NCBI RefSeq assembly: GCF_025947185.1
Contig: NZ_CP110001.1
Span: forward strand, 3,596,001-3,660,000
DNA: 64,000 nucleotides
Direction: 5' to 3'
DNA from: Flavobacterium sp. N2038
GTDB taxonomy: Bacteria; Bacteroidota; Bacteroidia; Flavobacteriales; Flavobacteriaceae
Each line of letters starts with the position of its first letter. Positions within the stretch are counted from its first letter, which is position 1. Below are positions 1-9,372 of this stretch, piece after piece. The notes beneath the pieces are model-generated. The model was given only the letters and a program-made list of their open reading frames with translations, was not told the origin of the DNA and searched no databases. The translations under genes and the position numbers were made by a program.

Positions 1-914
1 TTACCTGGCAAATTGGTACAGGCTATTTTGGCTGTCGTGATGCCGAAGGAAATTTTAGTCCTGAAAATTTTGCAGAAAAAGCAAATCTTCCCAATGTAAA
101 AATGATCGAAATTAAACTTTCGCAAGGTGCAAAACCAGGTCATGGAGGTGTGCTTCCAGCTGCTAAAAACACAGAACAAATTGCAAAAATAAGAGGAGTG
201 CAACCGCATACTATGATTCTTTCGCCTCCTGGTCACCATGCATTTTCAGACAATAAAGGCCTTGTTCACTTCATCAAACAATTACGTGATTTATCTAACG
301 GAAAACCAATCGGATTTAAATTGTGTATCGGAAACACACATGAGTTTGAACAGCTTTGTCATGAAATGATTTCTGAAGATATTTTCCCTGATTTTATTAC
401 AGTTGATGGTGCAGAAGGCGGAACAGGCGCTGCTCCATTAGAATTTGCTGACGGAGTTGGAATGCCTTTTGAACCGGCATTAATTTTCGTTAATAAAACT
501 TTGGTACGTTTAGGAATACGCGATAAAATGCGCATTATTGGAAGCGGAAAGGTTATATCCGGTTATTCTATTCTGCATGCAATCGCATTGGGTGCAGACA
601 TGTGTAACAGTGCCAGAGGTTTTATGTTTTCTTTAGGCTGTATTCAGGCGCTTCGTTGTCATAATAACGAATGCCCAACCGGAGTCGCTACTCAAAACAA
701 AATGCTTATGAAAGGTTTAGTCGTTACAGATAAATCGGATCGTGTGTATCATTTTCATAAAAATACCCTGCACTCTGCTAATGAACTTCTGGCCGCTGCA
801 GGCAAAAAAAGTTTTAGTGACGTAGATATTAATATATTTATGCGTGGCGATGAATTTGCTAATTTATCAGATAAATACTTCCCGGATATCCTGACAAATG
901 TGACCAAACATTAA
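1..914 (+). CDS. FMN/Fe-S glutamate synthase-type protein, C-terminal part (start lies before the window)
   Basis: The reading frame is open from base 3, so the first in-frame ATG at 102 is internal and the true start lies upstream; about 303 C-terminal residues are visible. The part seen contains the GAEGGTGAAP glycine-rich segment of the FMN-binding alpha/beta barrel and a GSGKV loop. After these comes a C-x5-C-x4-C set (C-IQALR-C-HNNE-C), which in glutamate synthases binds a 3Fe-4S cluster. This matches the FMN-binding glutamate synthase domain found alone in many bacteria. Whether it is the amidotransferase-coupled enzyme or a stand-alone oxidoreductase cannot be told without the N-terminus. 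A strong hairpin terminator follows directly at 921-957. Confidence 0.88.
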   Translation, partial: TWQIGTGYFGCRDAEGNFSPENFAEKANLPNVKMIEIKLSQGAKPGHGGVLPAAKNTEQIAKIRGVQPHTMILSPPGHHAFSDNKGLVHFIKQLRDLSNGKPIGFKLCIGNTHEFEQLCHEMISEDIFPDFITVDGAEGGTGAAPLEFADGVGMPFEPALIFVNKTLVRLGIRDKMRIIGSGKVISGYSILHAIALGADMCNSARGFMFSLGCIQALRCHNNECPTGVATQNKMLMKGLVVTDKSDRVYHFHKNTLHSANELLAAAGKKSFSDVDINIFMRGDEFANLSDKYFPDILTNVTKH

Positions 915-920
915 AAAAAC

Positions 921-957
921 AAAAAACCGCTTTGCGAATCTGCAAAGCGGTTTTTTT
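921..957. terminator. Bidirectional hairpin terminator
   Basis: The arms AAACCGCTTTGC and GCAAAGCGGTTT enclose a 6-nt loop and are flanked by A and T runs, so the structure can end transcripts from both the upstream plus-strand gene and the minus-strand lipoprotein gene that converge on it. Confidence 0.85.
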
Positions 958-979
958 ATGTTTAGAAATATACAACTAA

Positions 980-1387
980 TTATTGATTCAATACTTCTGC
1001 TAAAGTTTCCTTATTTATAACTTGCTTTACAAAAACAGTATTGTCATTCGCCAGAAAATAAGTATCAAACTGAACTCCTTCCTCTACTAGATCCTGAGGA
1101 ATCTGATTTTTCTTTAGCATTTCTTTTAACAGCTTTGCAAAAGAAATATCAGCTGCCATTTTGTTTGGCTTATTCTGTTCTAAATTGGTTTCAAATCGCA
1201 ATTCAATTTTATTATCATTTATATACCCTCTTGCAGTAGTAAGTGTAACGTTATCAGCTTTAAAAGTTTTAGAAGTGGCATTGTAAGCCGTTACAAACTC
1301 TTGCAGTTTCTGTTTGGTATTTTTACAGCTTGCAAGCATCAATACTACAACAACTACAAATGCAATTTGGGTCATTTTCTTTATCAT
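980..1387 (-). CDS. Small lipoprotein of unknown function
   Basis: This 135-residue protein starts with a lipoprotein signal: a hydrophobic stretch and then LMLASC, giving a lipidated Cys at about residue 21. The mature part is a compact alpha/beta-looking domain of about 110 residues rich in Lys and Asn, with no motif I recognise. It is probably anchored in the inner or outer membrane facing the periplasm. It has no close co-directional neighbour: a terminator lies downstream and a 450-base repeat-bearing spacer lies upstream. The assignment as a gene rests on the clear signal peptide and normal codon use. Confidence 0.75.
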   Translation of the reverse strand: MIKKMTQIAFVVVVVLMLASCKNTKQKLQEFVTAYNATSKTFKADNVTLTTARGYINDNKIELRFETNLEQNKPNKMAADISFAKLLKEMLKKNQIPQDLVEEGVQFDTYFLANDNTVFVKQVINKETLAEVLNQ

Positions 1388-1534
1388 AACGTTTTTATTT
1401 TAGTTTCAGAAATCTTAAAAGTGCTTCAAGATAATAATAATCTGCATAATTTACCAAATTGATAAATTTATAAATTAAGCAGTCGGATTTTAATATTTGT
1501 ATTTTGCGATTCGCAAAAAAGCACCTTTAATACC

Positions 1535-1697
1535 CTACCGTGCGGACACAAGCATACAAAACAACACAAATTACACTAATTGTCACTAATTTGTTTGTGG
1601 AATTAATTTCACAAACAAGGCTAACCTATTAAAATTTGTGCAAATTCGTGCAATTCGTGTTCAAAATTGATTTACAATATTTATGTCTTCCCGGTAG
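1535..1697. repeat. MITE-like palindromic repeat, copy 1 of family A
   Basis: This 163-base unit is bounded by CTACCG...CGGTAG ends. The terminal inverted repeats read roughly CTACCGTGCGGACACAA on the left and, as reverse complement, CTACCGGGAAGACATAA on the right. Inside is a palindromic core near 1588-1620 (TTGTTTGTG...CACAAACAA). The whole unit is matched in inverted orientation at 51792-51962 with roughly 90 percent agreement by eye. It has no coding capacity. It fills most of the gene-free stretch 1388-1835. Confidence 0.75.
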
Positions 1698-1807
1698 CTT
1701 TAATACCTCTCTTTTTGACTTTCTATTTGTCAAAGTGGAACAAAACCTATATGGAACTTTGACAAAGGAATCTACTAAAACTAAGATCTAAAATAAAAGA
1801 TAAATTG

Positions 1808-1815
1808 TAATTTTG
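1808..1815 (+). promoter_or_regulatory. Promoter -7 box TAATTTTG for the DUF2809/rdgB pair
   Basis: The octamer fits the Bacteroidota -7 consensus TANNTTTG and sits 20 bases before the TTG start at 1836. No good -33 TTTG box is visible, so the call is moderate. Confidence 0.45.
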
Positions 1816-1835
1816 TTCTAAACTAAAAAATAAAC

Positions 1836-2231
1836 TTGAACAAAATCCGAATACAATATTTCATTTTTTTTCTAACCATTATTCTTCTGGGAATTCTTTC
1901 AAGAAAAATTTCAGTCATACCTTTATGTATTGGTGATTTTCTGTATGCCGTTATGGTTTATTTATTGATTCGTATATTCTTAACAAACCAAAAAGCCACT
2001 CATATAATAGCACTTGCGCTAATGCTGTGTTATGGTATTGAGTTTTTTCAGCTTTATCAGGCTGAATGGATTATCCAATTAAGACAAACTCTTTTTGGAA
2101 GATATGTTTTAGGTCAGGAATTTTTATGGGCAGATATTCTTGTGTATACTATTGGAATTATATTTACATATTTAATCGAAAAAATCATTTTAAAATACCA
2201 TACTTATGAAACTCGTTTTCGCTTCAAATAA
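1836..2231 (+). CDS. DUF2809 family integral membrane protein
   Basis: This 131-residue protein has four hydrophobic segments and the family-typical pattern: a [12 protein letters not shown] segment, a [13 protein letters not shown] stretch and a C-terminal ADILVYTIG segment. The family is DUF2809, whose function is unknown; a role in the inner membrane is implied. No ATG gives the full protein, so the best start is the TTG at 1836, just after a TAATTTTG promoter box. Its last 26 bases overlap the start of rdgB in another frame, which points to a two-gene operon and possibly coupled translation. Confidence 0.8.
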   Translation: MNKIRIQYFIFFLTIILLGILSRKISVIPLCIGDFLYAVMVYLLIRIFLTNQKATHIIALALMLCYGIEFFQLYQAEWIIQLRQTLFGRYVLGQEFLWADILVYTIGIIFTYLIEKIILKYHTYETRFRFK

Positions 2232-2784
2232 CAAAAATAAAATCAAAGAAATTCAAAGTATTCTAGACGGATCAATTCAATTATTGAGCCTGGAAGAAAT
2301 TGGCTGTCACGAAGAAATTCCTGAAACAGCGGATACTATTGAAGGTAACGCCATTTTAAAAGCCAATTATGTAACCGAAAAATATGGTTACGACTGTTTT
2401 GCTGATGATACTGGTTTAGAAGTAAATGCTTTAAATGGAGAACCGGGAGTTTATTCTGCAAGATATGCTGGCGAACAAAAAAATGCCGATGATAATATGA
2501 ACAAGCTTCTAAGTGCTTTATCAGACAAACAAGATCGTAATGCGCAGTTCAAGACTGTTATTGCTTTAAATTTAAATGGAGAACAATATCTTTTTACCGG
2601 AATTGCAAAAGGAGAAATCATTTTACACAAAACTGGCAGCAATGGTTTTGGCTATGATCCGATTTTTCAGCCTGAAAATTATACCGAGACTTTTGCTCAA
2701 TTATCCTCAGAAATTAAAAACAAAATTAGTCATCGTGCACTTGCCACCAAGCAACTAATTGATTTTCTGAACTCAACAAAATAA
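2206..2784 (+). CDS. rdgB: Non-canonical purine NTP pyrophosphatase (RdgB/HAM1)
   Basis: The protein removes dITP, ITP and XTP from the nucleotide pool by hydrolysis to the monophosphate and pyrophosphate, acting in the cytoplasm. The 192 residues match the usual family length. Seen motifs are the N-terminal [12 protein letters not shown] substrate loop, the FADDTGLEV metal site, the GVYSARYAG segment and the GFGYDPIF motif, followed by SHRALA near the C-terminus. The ATG at 2206 lies within the end of the DUF2809 gene, so both are probably translated from one message. Confidence 0.96.
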   Translation: MKLVFASNNKNKIKEIQSILDGSIQLLSLEEIGCHEEIPETADTIEGNAILKANYVTEKYGYDCFADDTGLEVNALNGEPGVYSARYAGEQKNADDNMNKLLSALSDKQDRNAQFKTVIALNLNGEQYLFTGIAKGEIILHKTGSNGFGYDPIFQPENYTETFAQLSSEIKNKISHRALATKQLIDFLNSTK

Positions 2785-2959
2785 TTGTTCAAAATACAAC
2801 ATTTTAATCTGCAAAATTTATATTTCACGACGTATTTTTTTTATAAATTTTGGATTTTCTTATAAAAATGATTTTACGTTAAACATAACTTTTTGATAAT
2901 CAAATCATAACAAATACATAATTCTTAAAATAGCATTAGTTTATCTGAATAATTAACAG

Positions 2960-2967
2960 TAATTTTG
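2960..2967 (+). promoter_or_regulatory. Promoter -7 box TAATTTTG for the DEAD-box helicase
   Basis: This is a perfect TANNTTTG box 21 bases before the ATG at 2989. It supports that ATG as the start rather than the in-frame TTG at 2965, which lies inside the box. Confidence 0.55.
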
Positions 2968-2988
2968 CACCCTATTTTAAAAACACAT

Positions 2989-4902
2989 ATGAATAAATTT
3001 GAACAATTAGGATTGAATGAATCGTTACTGAAGGCGATTTTAGATCTAGGATTTGAAAATCCGTCAGAGGTACAGGAAAAGGCGATTCCCCTATTATTGG
3101 AAAAAGACACGGATATGGTTGCGTTGGCTCAGACAGGGACAGGGAAAACGGCAGCTTTCGGTTTTCCGCTAATTCAAAAGATTGATGCTGACAACAGAAA
3201 TACACAAGCATTAGTTTTATCGCCAACACGCGAGCTTTGTTTACAGATTACTAACGAACTTAAAAACTACTCAAAATACGAGAAAGGTATTAATGTGGTA
3301 GCAGTTTACGGCGGGGCTAGTATTACAGAGCAGGCAAGAGAAATAAAGAGAGGAGCACAAATTATTGTGGCTACTCCGGGAAGAATGCAAGACATGATTA
3401 ACAGAGGTCTGGTAAACATTAAAAATATAGATTACTGTATTCTTGATGAGGCTGACGAAATGTTAAACATGGGATTTTATGAGGATATCGTATCTATTTT
3501 ATCAGATACTCCAGACGAAAAAAGCACATGGTTGTTCTCTGCAACAATGCCGCAGGAGGTTGCCAGAATTGCAAAACAATTCATGAGCGAACCAGTTGAA
3601 ATTACTGTTGGAACTAAAAACTCTGGTTCATCTACAGTTTCTCACGAATTTTATTTAGTAAATGCTCGTGATCGTTACGAAGCTCTAAAACGTTTGGCAG
3701 ATGCTAACCCGGATATTTTCTCTGTGGTTTTCTGTCGTACAAAAAGAGACACTCAGGCTATTGCCGAGAAATTAATTGAAGACGGATACAGCGCAGCTGC
3801 ATTGCACGGAGATTTATCTCAGGCACAGCGTGACGGTGTAATGAAATCTTTCCGTGGAAGACAAATTCAGATGCTTGTTGCTACTGACGTTGCTGCACGT
3901 GGTATTGATGTTGACAACGTAACACACGTTGTAAACTACCAATTACCTGATGAAATCGAAACTTACAACCACCGTTCTGGTCGTACAGGTAGAGCTGGAA
4001 AATTAGGTACTTCTATTGTTATTGTTACAAAAAGCGAGTTACGTAAAATTTCTTCTATCGAGAGAATCATTAAACAAAAATTCGAAGAAAAAACAATTCC
4101 ATCTGGAATTGAAATCTGCGAAATTCAATTATTGCACTTAGCAAACAAAATTAAAGATACTGAGGTTGATCACGAAATTGACAACTACTTACCAGCAATT
4201 AACAATGTTCTTGAAGGTTTATCTAAAGAAGAATTGATTAAGAAAATGGTATCAGTAGAATTTAACCGTTTTATTGCTTACTATAAAAAGAATAGAGATA
4301 TCTCTACTCAATCTTCTGGAGAAAGACGTGAAAGAAATGACTCTGAGCCAAGAGAATTCAACAATAACGGAGCAGTTCGTTACTTTGTAAATATCGGTTC
4401 AAGAGATAACTTCGACTGGATGTCTCTTAAAGATTACTTAAAAGAAACTTTAGATTTAGGTCGTGATGATGTATTCAAAGTTGATGTAAAAGAAGGTTTC
4501 TCTTTCTTTAATACTGATCCTGAGCATACTGATAAAGTAATGGATATTTTAAACAACGTTCAATTAGAAGGACGTCGTATTAATGTTGAAATTTCTAAAA
4601 ATGACGGTGGCGGAAGACGTGATCACAATAACCGTGGTGGCGGAAGAAGCTCTGGACCAAGAAGAGAAGGAAACTTTGCTCCAAGACGTGAAGGTTCTGG
4701 AGGTGGCGGATTCAGAAGAAACGAAGGTGGTTCAGACAGAGCTCCAAGACGTGAAGGTTCTGGAGGAGGTTTTAGAAGCGACAGAAACTCTGCTCCAAGA
4801 GAGGGAGGTTTCAGAAGAAACGAAGGTGGTTCGGACAGAGCTCCAAGACGTTCTGAAAGCTTTGGCGATTCGTCAAGACCAAGAAGACCGAGAAGAGATT
4901 AA
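2989..4902 (+). CDS. DEAD-box RNA helicase with DbpA-like domain and RGG-like tail
   Basis: This is an ATP-dependent RNA helicase, probably acting in ribosome assembly or RNA turnover in the cytoplasm. In order there are a Q motif (NPSEVQEKAIP), Walker A AQTGTGKT, PTREL, TPGR, DEAD in ILDEADEML, SAT, RGIDV and HRSGRTGRAG. A DbpA-type RNA-binding domain follows at about residues 455-540. The last 100 residues are a low-complexity tail of repeated RREGSGGGFRRNEGG-type units rich in Arg and Gly, encoded by partly repeated DNA. I chose the ATG at 2989 because a promoter box covers the more upstream TTG. Product length is 637 residues. A hairpin terminator follows at 4925-4967. Confidence 0.95.
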   Translation: MNKFEQLGLNESLLKAILDLGFENPSEVQEKAIPLLLEKDTDMVALAQTGTGKTAAFGFPLIQKIDADNRNTQALVLSPTRELCLQITNELKNYSKYEKGINVVAVYGGASITEQAREIKRGAQIIVATPGRMQDMINRGLVNIKNIDYCILDEADEMLNMGFYEDIVSILSDTPDEKSTWLFSATMPQEVARIAKQFMSEPVEITVGTKNSGSSTVSHEFYLVNARDRYEALKRLADANPDIFSVVFCRTKRDTQAIAEKLIEDGYSAAALHGDLSQAQRDGVMKSFRGRQIQMLVATDVAARGIDVDNVTHVVNYQLPDEIETYNHRSGRTGRAGKLGTSIVIVTKSELRKISSIERIIKQKFEEKTIPSGIEICEIQLLHLANKIKDTEVDHEIDNYLPAINNVLEGLSKEELIKKMVSVEFNRFIAYYKKNRDISTQSSGERRERNDSEPREFNNNGAVRYFVNIGSRDNFDWMSLKDYLKETLDLGRDDVFKVDVKEGFSFFNTDPEHTDKVMDILNNVQLEGRRINVEISKNDGGGRRDHNNRGGGRSSGPRREGNFAPRREGSGGGGFRRNEGGSDRAPRREGSGGGFRSDRNSAPREGGFRRNEGGSDRAPRRSESFGDSSRPRRPRRD

Positions 4903-4924
4903 TGATTTAATATCTTAAAATACA

Positions 4925-4967
4925 AAATCCCAAATTCCAGACATAATTGGAATTTGGGATTTTTTTA
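4925..4967 (+). terminator. Hairpin terminator after the DEAD-box helicase
   Basis: Arms AAATCCCAAATTCCA and TGGAATTTGGGATTT enclose a short loop and are followed by a T run. Confidence 0.85.
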
Positions 4968-5152
4968 TTACGAATCTTATACACTACAAATGAGTTTTGC
5001 AATTCAAAACAATGTAATTCAATCTTCCTAATCTCTTTTTATTTAAATACGAAAAGTAACACTACTACCTTTGTTAATTTTCTTATAATTATATTTGAAT
5101 ACTACGAAATATTTAATCTCGATTTATTACTTTTAGTGCTTTAAATCCAGAT

Positions 5153-5926
5153 ATGAAATATTTCGCAGTTTTCTTTTTTATTCTATTATCGAGTGTTGGT
5201 TTCTCACAAGAGACAGAAACAACCGGTCCACAAAGAGTTTCTGGTTACATATATAATGATAATACTAAACAGGTTCTTCCTAATGTAAATATCATTAATA
5301 AAAATAAGGTACTAGGCGCTATGTCTGATGCCAAAGGATATTTTGAAATCAATGTACAGGCAAATGACACACTTCTTTTCTCTATTCTTGGTTTTCAATC
5401 CTTACGCGTTAGAGTAACCAATGACTGGATAAAAAACAAAGTCACAAAAATTCAGCTTACAGAAAAAGCAATTGCTCTTGAAGAAGTAGTTATTGCACCA
5501 TTTAGCCTAACCGGTTACCTGGAAGTCGATTCAAAATTAATTCCAACTAAAGAAAACTTCCGTTATAGTATTTCTGGTCTTACTCAGGGCTATGAAGCTG
5601 GGGAATATTCTCCAAATGCTTTCGGAAAAGTATTAGGTTCTATTTTTAATCCAGCCGATATGCTTTATAATTTCTTTGGAAAAAGCGGCAAAGAACTCAA
5701 GAAACTAAAGGACATGAAAAAAGATGATACCATTAGAAATCTTCTTGAAACAAAATACGATCGCGAAACACTTGCCGTACTTTTAGGAATAACCAAAGAG
5801 GAAATCCCCGAAATTTTACAACGCTGTAATTATTCCGATTCTTTTATTCAGACTGCAAATGATTTACAGATTCTGGATGCTATCAGTGGTTGTTATGAAC
5901 AATATAAAGTATTAAAACGAAATTAA
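5153..5926 (+). CDS. Secreted carboxypeptidase-like regulatory domain protein
   Basis: This 257-residue protein has a clear signal peptide ending in SVGFSQ. A CarboxypepD_reg-like beta-sandwich follows at about residues 28-110, with the usual VSGYIYNDNT...LPNVNI...SDAKGYFEI pattern that also starts SusC proteins. The C-terminal half has no motif I know. Proteins of this build are periplasmic or outer-membrane associated, and their exact role is unknown. The gene stands alone between two terminators. Confidence 0.75.
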   Translation: MKYFAVFFFILLSSVGFSQETETTGPQRVSGYIYNDNTKQVLPNVNIINKNKVLGAMSDAKGYFEINVQANDTLLFSILGFQSLRVRVTNDWIKNKVTKIQLTEKAIALEEVVIAPFSLTGYLEVDSKLIPTKENFRYSISGLTQGYEAGEYSPNAFGKVLGSIFNPADMLYNFFGKSGKELKKLKDMKKDDTIRNLLETKYDRETLAVLLGITKEEIPEILQRCNYSDSFIQTANDLQILDAISGCYEQYKVLKRN

Positions 5927-5951
5927 AATTTCATTTTTATATTAAATATAC

Positions 5952-5985
5952 AAATCCTCAATTTAAAAAATTGGGGATTTTTTTT
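5952..5985 (+). terminator. Hairpin terminator
   Basis: The arms AATCCTCAATTT and AATTGGGGATT pair with one G-T and are followed by a T run, just after the stop at 5926. Confidence 0.75.
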
Positions 5986-6123
5986 GTTTCATAAAATCTC
6001 TATCGCTTTTATTTTAGATGTTCTTTACCCAATAAAGATAGGTTTTAGCATTTTTTTTGATTAAATTAGATTTCCCATTTTTATAAAAAAGCCGGCTTTC
6101 AGCCATAATTCCTTAAAACATTT

Positions 6124-7443
6124 ATGACAGATCCAACTCAAAAAGTCTTAAACTTTATTGACCTTCATAAAGGTGAAGAAAATAAAAAATCAGTAATCGA
6201 AAATATAACAAGCGCTGTATCATTTAAAGGTTCAAATATTTGGATTTTGGCCTGCGCGATCATTATTGCTTCTGTAGGCTTAAATGTTAATTCGACAGCA
6301 GTAATTATTGGAGCAATGTTAATTTCGCCATTAATGGGACCAATTGTTGGCGCTGGTTTTGGTTTAGGAATGTACGATTTTGAGCTTTTAAAAAAATCCA
6401 TAAAAAACTTGTTCATTGCTACAATCGTCAGCCTTACTACTTCGACCATATACTTTTATTTAAGCCCTTTTAAAGAAGCGCAATCTGAATTATTAGCCAG
6501 AACATCTCCAAACATTTACGACGTTTTAATCGCTTTTTTTGGAGGCTTAGTCGGGGTAATTGCCGTAACCCGTGTAGAAAAAGGAAACCCAATTCCCGGT
6601 GTAGCTATTGCAACCGCTTTGATGCCGCCGCTTTGTACAGCTGGTTATGGCTTAGCACTTGGGAATTACATCTATTTTTTTGGCGCTTTGTATCTTTATA
6701 TGATTAACTGTGTATTTATTTGCATTGCCACTTTTGCAATTGTAAAATATTTAAACTATCCCATTACGAAGCAATTAAATCTACAACATCAAAAACGCGT
6801 CAAGTATATTGTTACCATTCTAATATTACTTTTAATTGTGCCAAGTATTTATTTTGCCTATCAATTATATATTCAAAAAAATTATAATTCGAGGACAGAA
6901 GTTTTTATTCAAAAAGAATTTTTAGACAAGGATTACCCTATCATCTATAAAAAAATTAAATACAATACTGATCCAAAAAAAATTGAGCTAGCCTTTTTAG
7001 CTAAAAAATTTGACGACACTGAAATCACTAATCTTAATAAAAAACTGGAAGATTACGATTTACCAAATACAACGTTAATTATCAGACAAGATACGGTCAA
7101 TTTAAGAAAGGACATTATGAACCAGATCAATAATAATCAAAGTGTAGTAGATCAAAAAGATATCTTAATTAATAATTTACGAAATCAATTAGAACAGTAT
7201 CAATTTAATAACGTCCAAATAAGTAATGAGGCCAAAATACTTTTCCCAACAATTACTTCACTTACAATTGGAAATTACACAACAGAAACCAATGCCAACA
7301 AATCAAAAATCATCCCTTTAATTTTATTTCAAAGCAAAAAAGGAATTGATTTAGAAACAGAAAAAAAATTAAAAATGTGGCTAAAAGAAAGGCTTGAAAG
7401 AGATTCGATAGAAGTATATCATCAAAACGCTAAAATAAAATAG
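6124..7443 (+). CDS. DUF389 integral membrane protein
   Basis: This 439-residue protein has a hydrophobic N-terminal half with about six membrane segments. It begins with the diagnostic DUF389 block (SVGLNVNSTAVIIGAMLISP, then MGPIVGAGFGLG) and includes GVAIATALMPPLC. The C-terminal part after about residue 255 is hydrophilic, with a predicted coiled segment near DQKDILINNLRNQLEQY, and probably lies in the periplasm or cytoplasm. The family is widespread and its function is not established. It stands alone. Confidence 0.85.
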   Translation: MTDPTQKVLNFIDLHKGEENKKSVIENITSAVSFKGSNIWILACAIIIASVGLNVNSTAVIIGAMLISPLMGPIVGAGFGLGMYDFELLKKSIKNLFIATIVSLTTSTIYFYLSPFKEAQSELLARTSPNIYDVLIAFFGGLVGVIAVTRVEKGNPIPGVAIATALMPPLCTAGYGLALGNYIYFFGALYLYMINCVFICIATFAIVKYLNYPITKQLNLQHQKRVKYIVTILILLLIVPSIYFAYQLYIQKNYNSRTEVFIQKEFLDKDYPIIYKKIKYNTDPKKIELAFLAKKFDDTEITNLNKKLEDYDLPNTTLIIRQDTVNLRKDIMNQINNNQSVVDQKDILINNLRNQLEQYQFNNVQISNEAKILFPTITSLTIGNYTTETNANKSKIIPLILFQSKKGIDLETEKKLKMWLKERLERDSIEVYHQNAKIK

Positions 7444-7519
7444 ACTGCTTTTACCTACAAACCTAAATTAGGAGCTATATTTACTTGAAAATAAATCAAA
7501 TAACTAAACTTAAAACATC

Positions 7520-7630
7520 ATGTCAAAAAGTCAAGACGCCAAAAAAACGGTAAAAAAAGAACCGCTAAAAACGGCTAAGGAGAAGAAAGAGGAAAAAAGA
7601 GAAAAGAAAAACAATCCCAGGAGAGATTAA
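7520..7630 (+). CDS. Small lysine-rich protein (36 residues)
   Basis: The open frame ATG 7520 to TAA 7630 encodes MSKSQDAKKTVKKEPLKTA and a further charged stretch of KEKKEEKREKK type ending in NNPRRD. It is strongly basic with no hydrophobic segment. I recall similar very short MSKS-start, Lys-rich proteins from other flavobacteria, but I cannot verify this here. A perfect 17-bp hairpin follows at 7648-7691, as would be expected for the end of a real transcript. A nucleic-acid-binding role would be a guess. Confidence 0.5.
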   Translation: MSKSQDAKKTVKKEPLKTAKEKKEEKREKKNNPRRD

Positions 7631-7647
7631 ATCTTAATATTCAATTA

Positions 7648-7691
7648 CAGTCGCAATTTTCAGTATCAAAAGAAACTGAAAATTGCGACTG
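7648..7691. terminator. Long hairpin between convergent genes
   Basis: Perfect 17-base arms CAGTCGCAATTTTCAGT and ACTGAAAATTGCGACTG enclose a 10-nt loop between the small plus-strand ORF and pepD on the minus strand. There is no long T run, so it may act as a transcript-end stabiliser as much as a terminator. Confidence 0.6.
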
Positions 7692-7704
7692 AAAACTGAT
7701 TGCT

Positions 7705-9165
7705 TTATTTAACCGGAATACTAGAAAGAATTTCTAATACAAATTTCCAATATTTCTGAGCAGATGAAATACTTGCTCTTTCGTCTGGAGAATGCGCACC
7801 ATGAATAGTTGGTCCAAAAGAAATCATATCCATATCCGGATAGTTTGTTCCTAAAATACCACATTCTAAACCAGCGTGACAAGCCACTACTTTTGGCTTC
7901 TCACCATTTTGTTTTTCGTAAATTCCAACCAAAGTATCTAATATCTCAGAATTAACATTTGGAGTCCATCCTGGGTAAGAACCTGAAAGTTCAACTTCGC
8001 ATCCTACTAATTCAAAAGCAGAACGCAGTGCATTTGCTAAATCAAATTTTGAAGTTTCAACAGAAGAACGTGTCAAACATCCAATAGATATTTCACCATC
8101 TTTTATAATAACTCTGGCAATATTATTTGAAGTTTCAACCAAATCAGCCATATCAGCACTCATTCTGTAAACACCATTATGAGCAGCATAAATTGCTCTG
8201 ATAATTCCTTCCTGAACACCCAAATCCATTACTTTTTCAGGTAAATCGCATTTTACGATTTCAATAGAAAGGTTTGGCTCTGTTGTTTTATATTCAGCTT
8301 TAATATCGTTGATGATTTCCTGCATATCAAAAATATATGCTTCATCAAACATTTCAGAAATAATCACTTTTGCAACACTTTCTCTCGGAATTGCGTTACG
8401 TAAACTTCCTCCATTAATTTCAACAACTTGTAAACCAAAGTTTTCAAAAGCATCAAATAATAAACGGTTCATGATTTTGTTGGCATTCCCTAAACCTTTA
8501 TGAATATCCATTCCTGAATGACCACCATTTAAACCTTTTACGGTAATAATATGACCAACTGAACCTTCCGGAACTTCTTCTTCATTATATGTTCTTGTAG
8601 CTGTTACATCTATTCCTCCTGCACAACCAATATCAATTTCATCATCTTCTTCAGTATCCAGATTCAACAAAATCTGACCTTGCAAAATTCCACCTTTAAG
8701 ATTTAATGCTCCAGTCATTCCTGTTTCTTCATCAATTGTAAACAAAGCCTCAATTGCAGGATGCGGAATATCTTTACTTTCCAGAATAGCCATGATAGTT
8801 GCTACTCCCAAACCATTGTCTGCTCCCAGTGTTGTACCACGAGCGCGAACCCAGTCACCATCAACATACATATCAATTCCCTGTGTATCAAAATCAAAAA
8901 CCGTATCAGCATTTTTTTGGTGCACCATATCAAGATGTCCCTGCATTACGATAGCTTTACGATTTTCCATTCCCGGAGTAGCCGGTTTTCTGATGATTAC
9001 ATTTCTGATTTCATCTTCAAAAGTTTCTAAACCTAAACTGTTTCCAAAGTTTTTCATAAACTCGATTACACGATCTTCTTTCTTAGACGGACGTGGAACT
9101 GCGTTTAAATCTGCAAATTTATTCCAAAGTGCTTTTGGCTCCAGATTTCTTATTTCCTGACTCAT
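7705..9165 (-). CDS. pepD: Aminoacyl-histidine dipeptidase (beta-Ala-His / Xaa-His dipeptidase, M20)
   Basis: This is a cytosolic zinc metallopeptidase of family M20C that splits dipeptides such as those ending in His. Visible are the metal-binding VMQGHLDMVHQK block, the ADNGLG segment, the catalytic TIDEETGMTGA segment, a dimerisation region beginning GLNGGHSGMDIH and the C-terminal GPTIHGAHSPDERASI metal ligand. The length of 486 residues fits PepD. I start it at the ATG at 9165 (MSQEIRNLEPKALW), because the longer frame needs an upstream TTG with no family match. A TAACTTTG promoter box lies at 9200-9207 on the same strand. Confidence 0.93.
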   Translation of the reverse strand: MSQEIRNLEPKALWNKFADLNAVPRPSKKEDRVIEFMKNFGNSLGLETFEDEIRNVIIRKPATPGMENRKAIVMQGHLDMVHQKNADTVFDFDTQGIDMYVDGDWVRARGTTLGADNGLGVATIMAILESKDIPHPAIEALFTIDEETGMTGALNLKGGILQGQILLNLDTEEDDEIDIGCAGGIDVTATRTYNEEEVPEGSVGHIITVKGLNGGHSGMDIHKGLGNANKIMNRLLFDAFENFGLQVVEINGGSLRNAIPRESVAKVIISEMFDEAYIFDMQEIINDIKAEYKTTEPNLSIEIVKCDLPEKVMDLGVQEGIIRAIYAAHNGVYRMSADMADLVETSNNIARVIIKDGEISIGCLTRSSVETSKFDLANALRSAFELVGCEVELSGSYPGWTPNVNSEILDTLVGIYEKQNGEKPKVVACHAGLECGILGTNYPDMDMISFGPTIHGAHSPDERASISSAQKYWKFVLEILSSIPVK

Positions 9166-9199
9166 TATATTTTGTTTGATGTTTAACAATTAAGAGTCC

Positions 9200-9207
9200 C
9201 AAAGTTA
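9200..9207 (-). promoter_or_regulatory. Promoter -7 box TAACTTTG for pepD
   Basis: On the minus strand the octamer fits TANNTTTG, 35 bases before the ATG at 9165. Confidence 0.45.
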
Positions 9208-9226
9208 CAAAGTTTAATTGCTTTTT

Positions 9227-9318
9227 TTGCCACGAATTGTACTAATTAGCACAAATTAAAACGACTCTAAAATTGAACAAATCAATAATTAGCGAAAATT
9301 CGTCGAATTCGCAGCAAA
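9227..9318. repeat. Degenerate hairpin repeat of the GCCACGAATT family
   Basis: The left arm GCCACGAATTGTACTAATTA and the right arm ending CGTCGAATTCGCAGC are imperfect inverted copies separated by about 30 bases. The same arm sequence recurs at 10437-10551, 21312-21402 and 27226-27278. Confidence 0.55.
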
Positions 9319-9372
9319 CTTTTTTTAATCATTCAATAATGTATTTATATTTACGTATCTAAAAATTACGCT

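Noticed and set aside
4583..4918. A 111-residue ORF overlapping the end of the DEAD-box gene
   Set aside because: It is a second frame of the repetitive Arg/Gly-coding DNA; its Glu/Val-rich translation is a by-product of the repeat.
4947..5144. A 65-residue ORF between the helicase terminator and the next gene
   Set aside because: It overlaps the terminator region, has no start context and is an AT-rich low-complexity frame.
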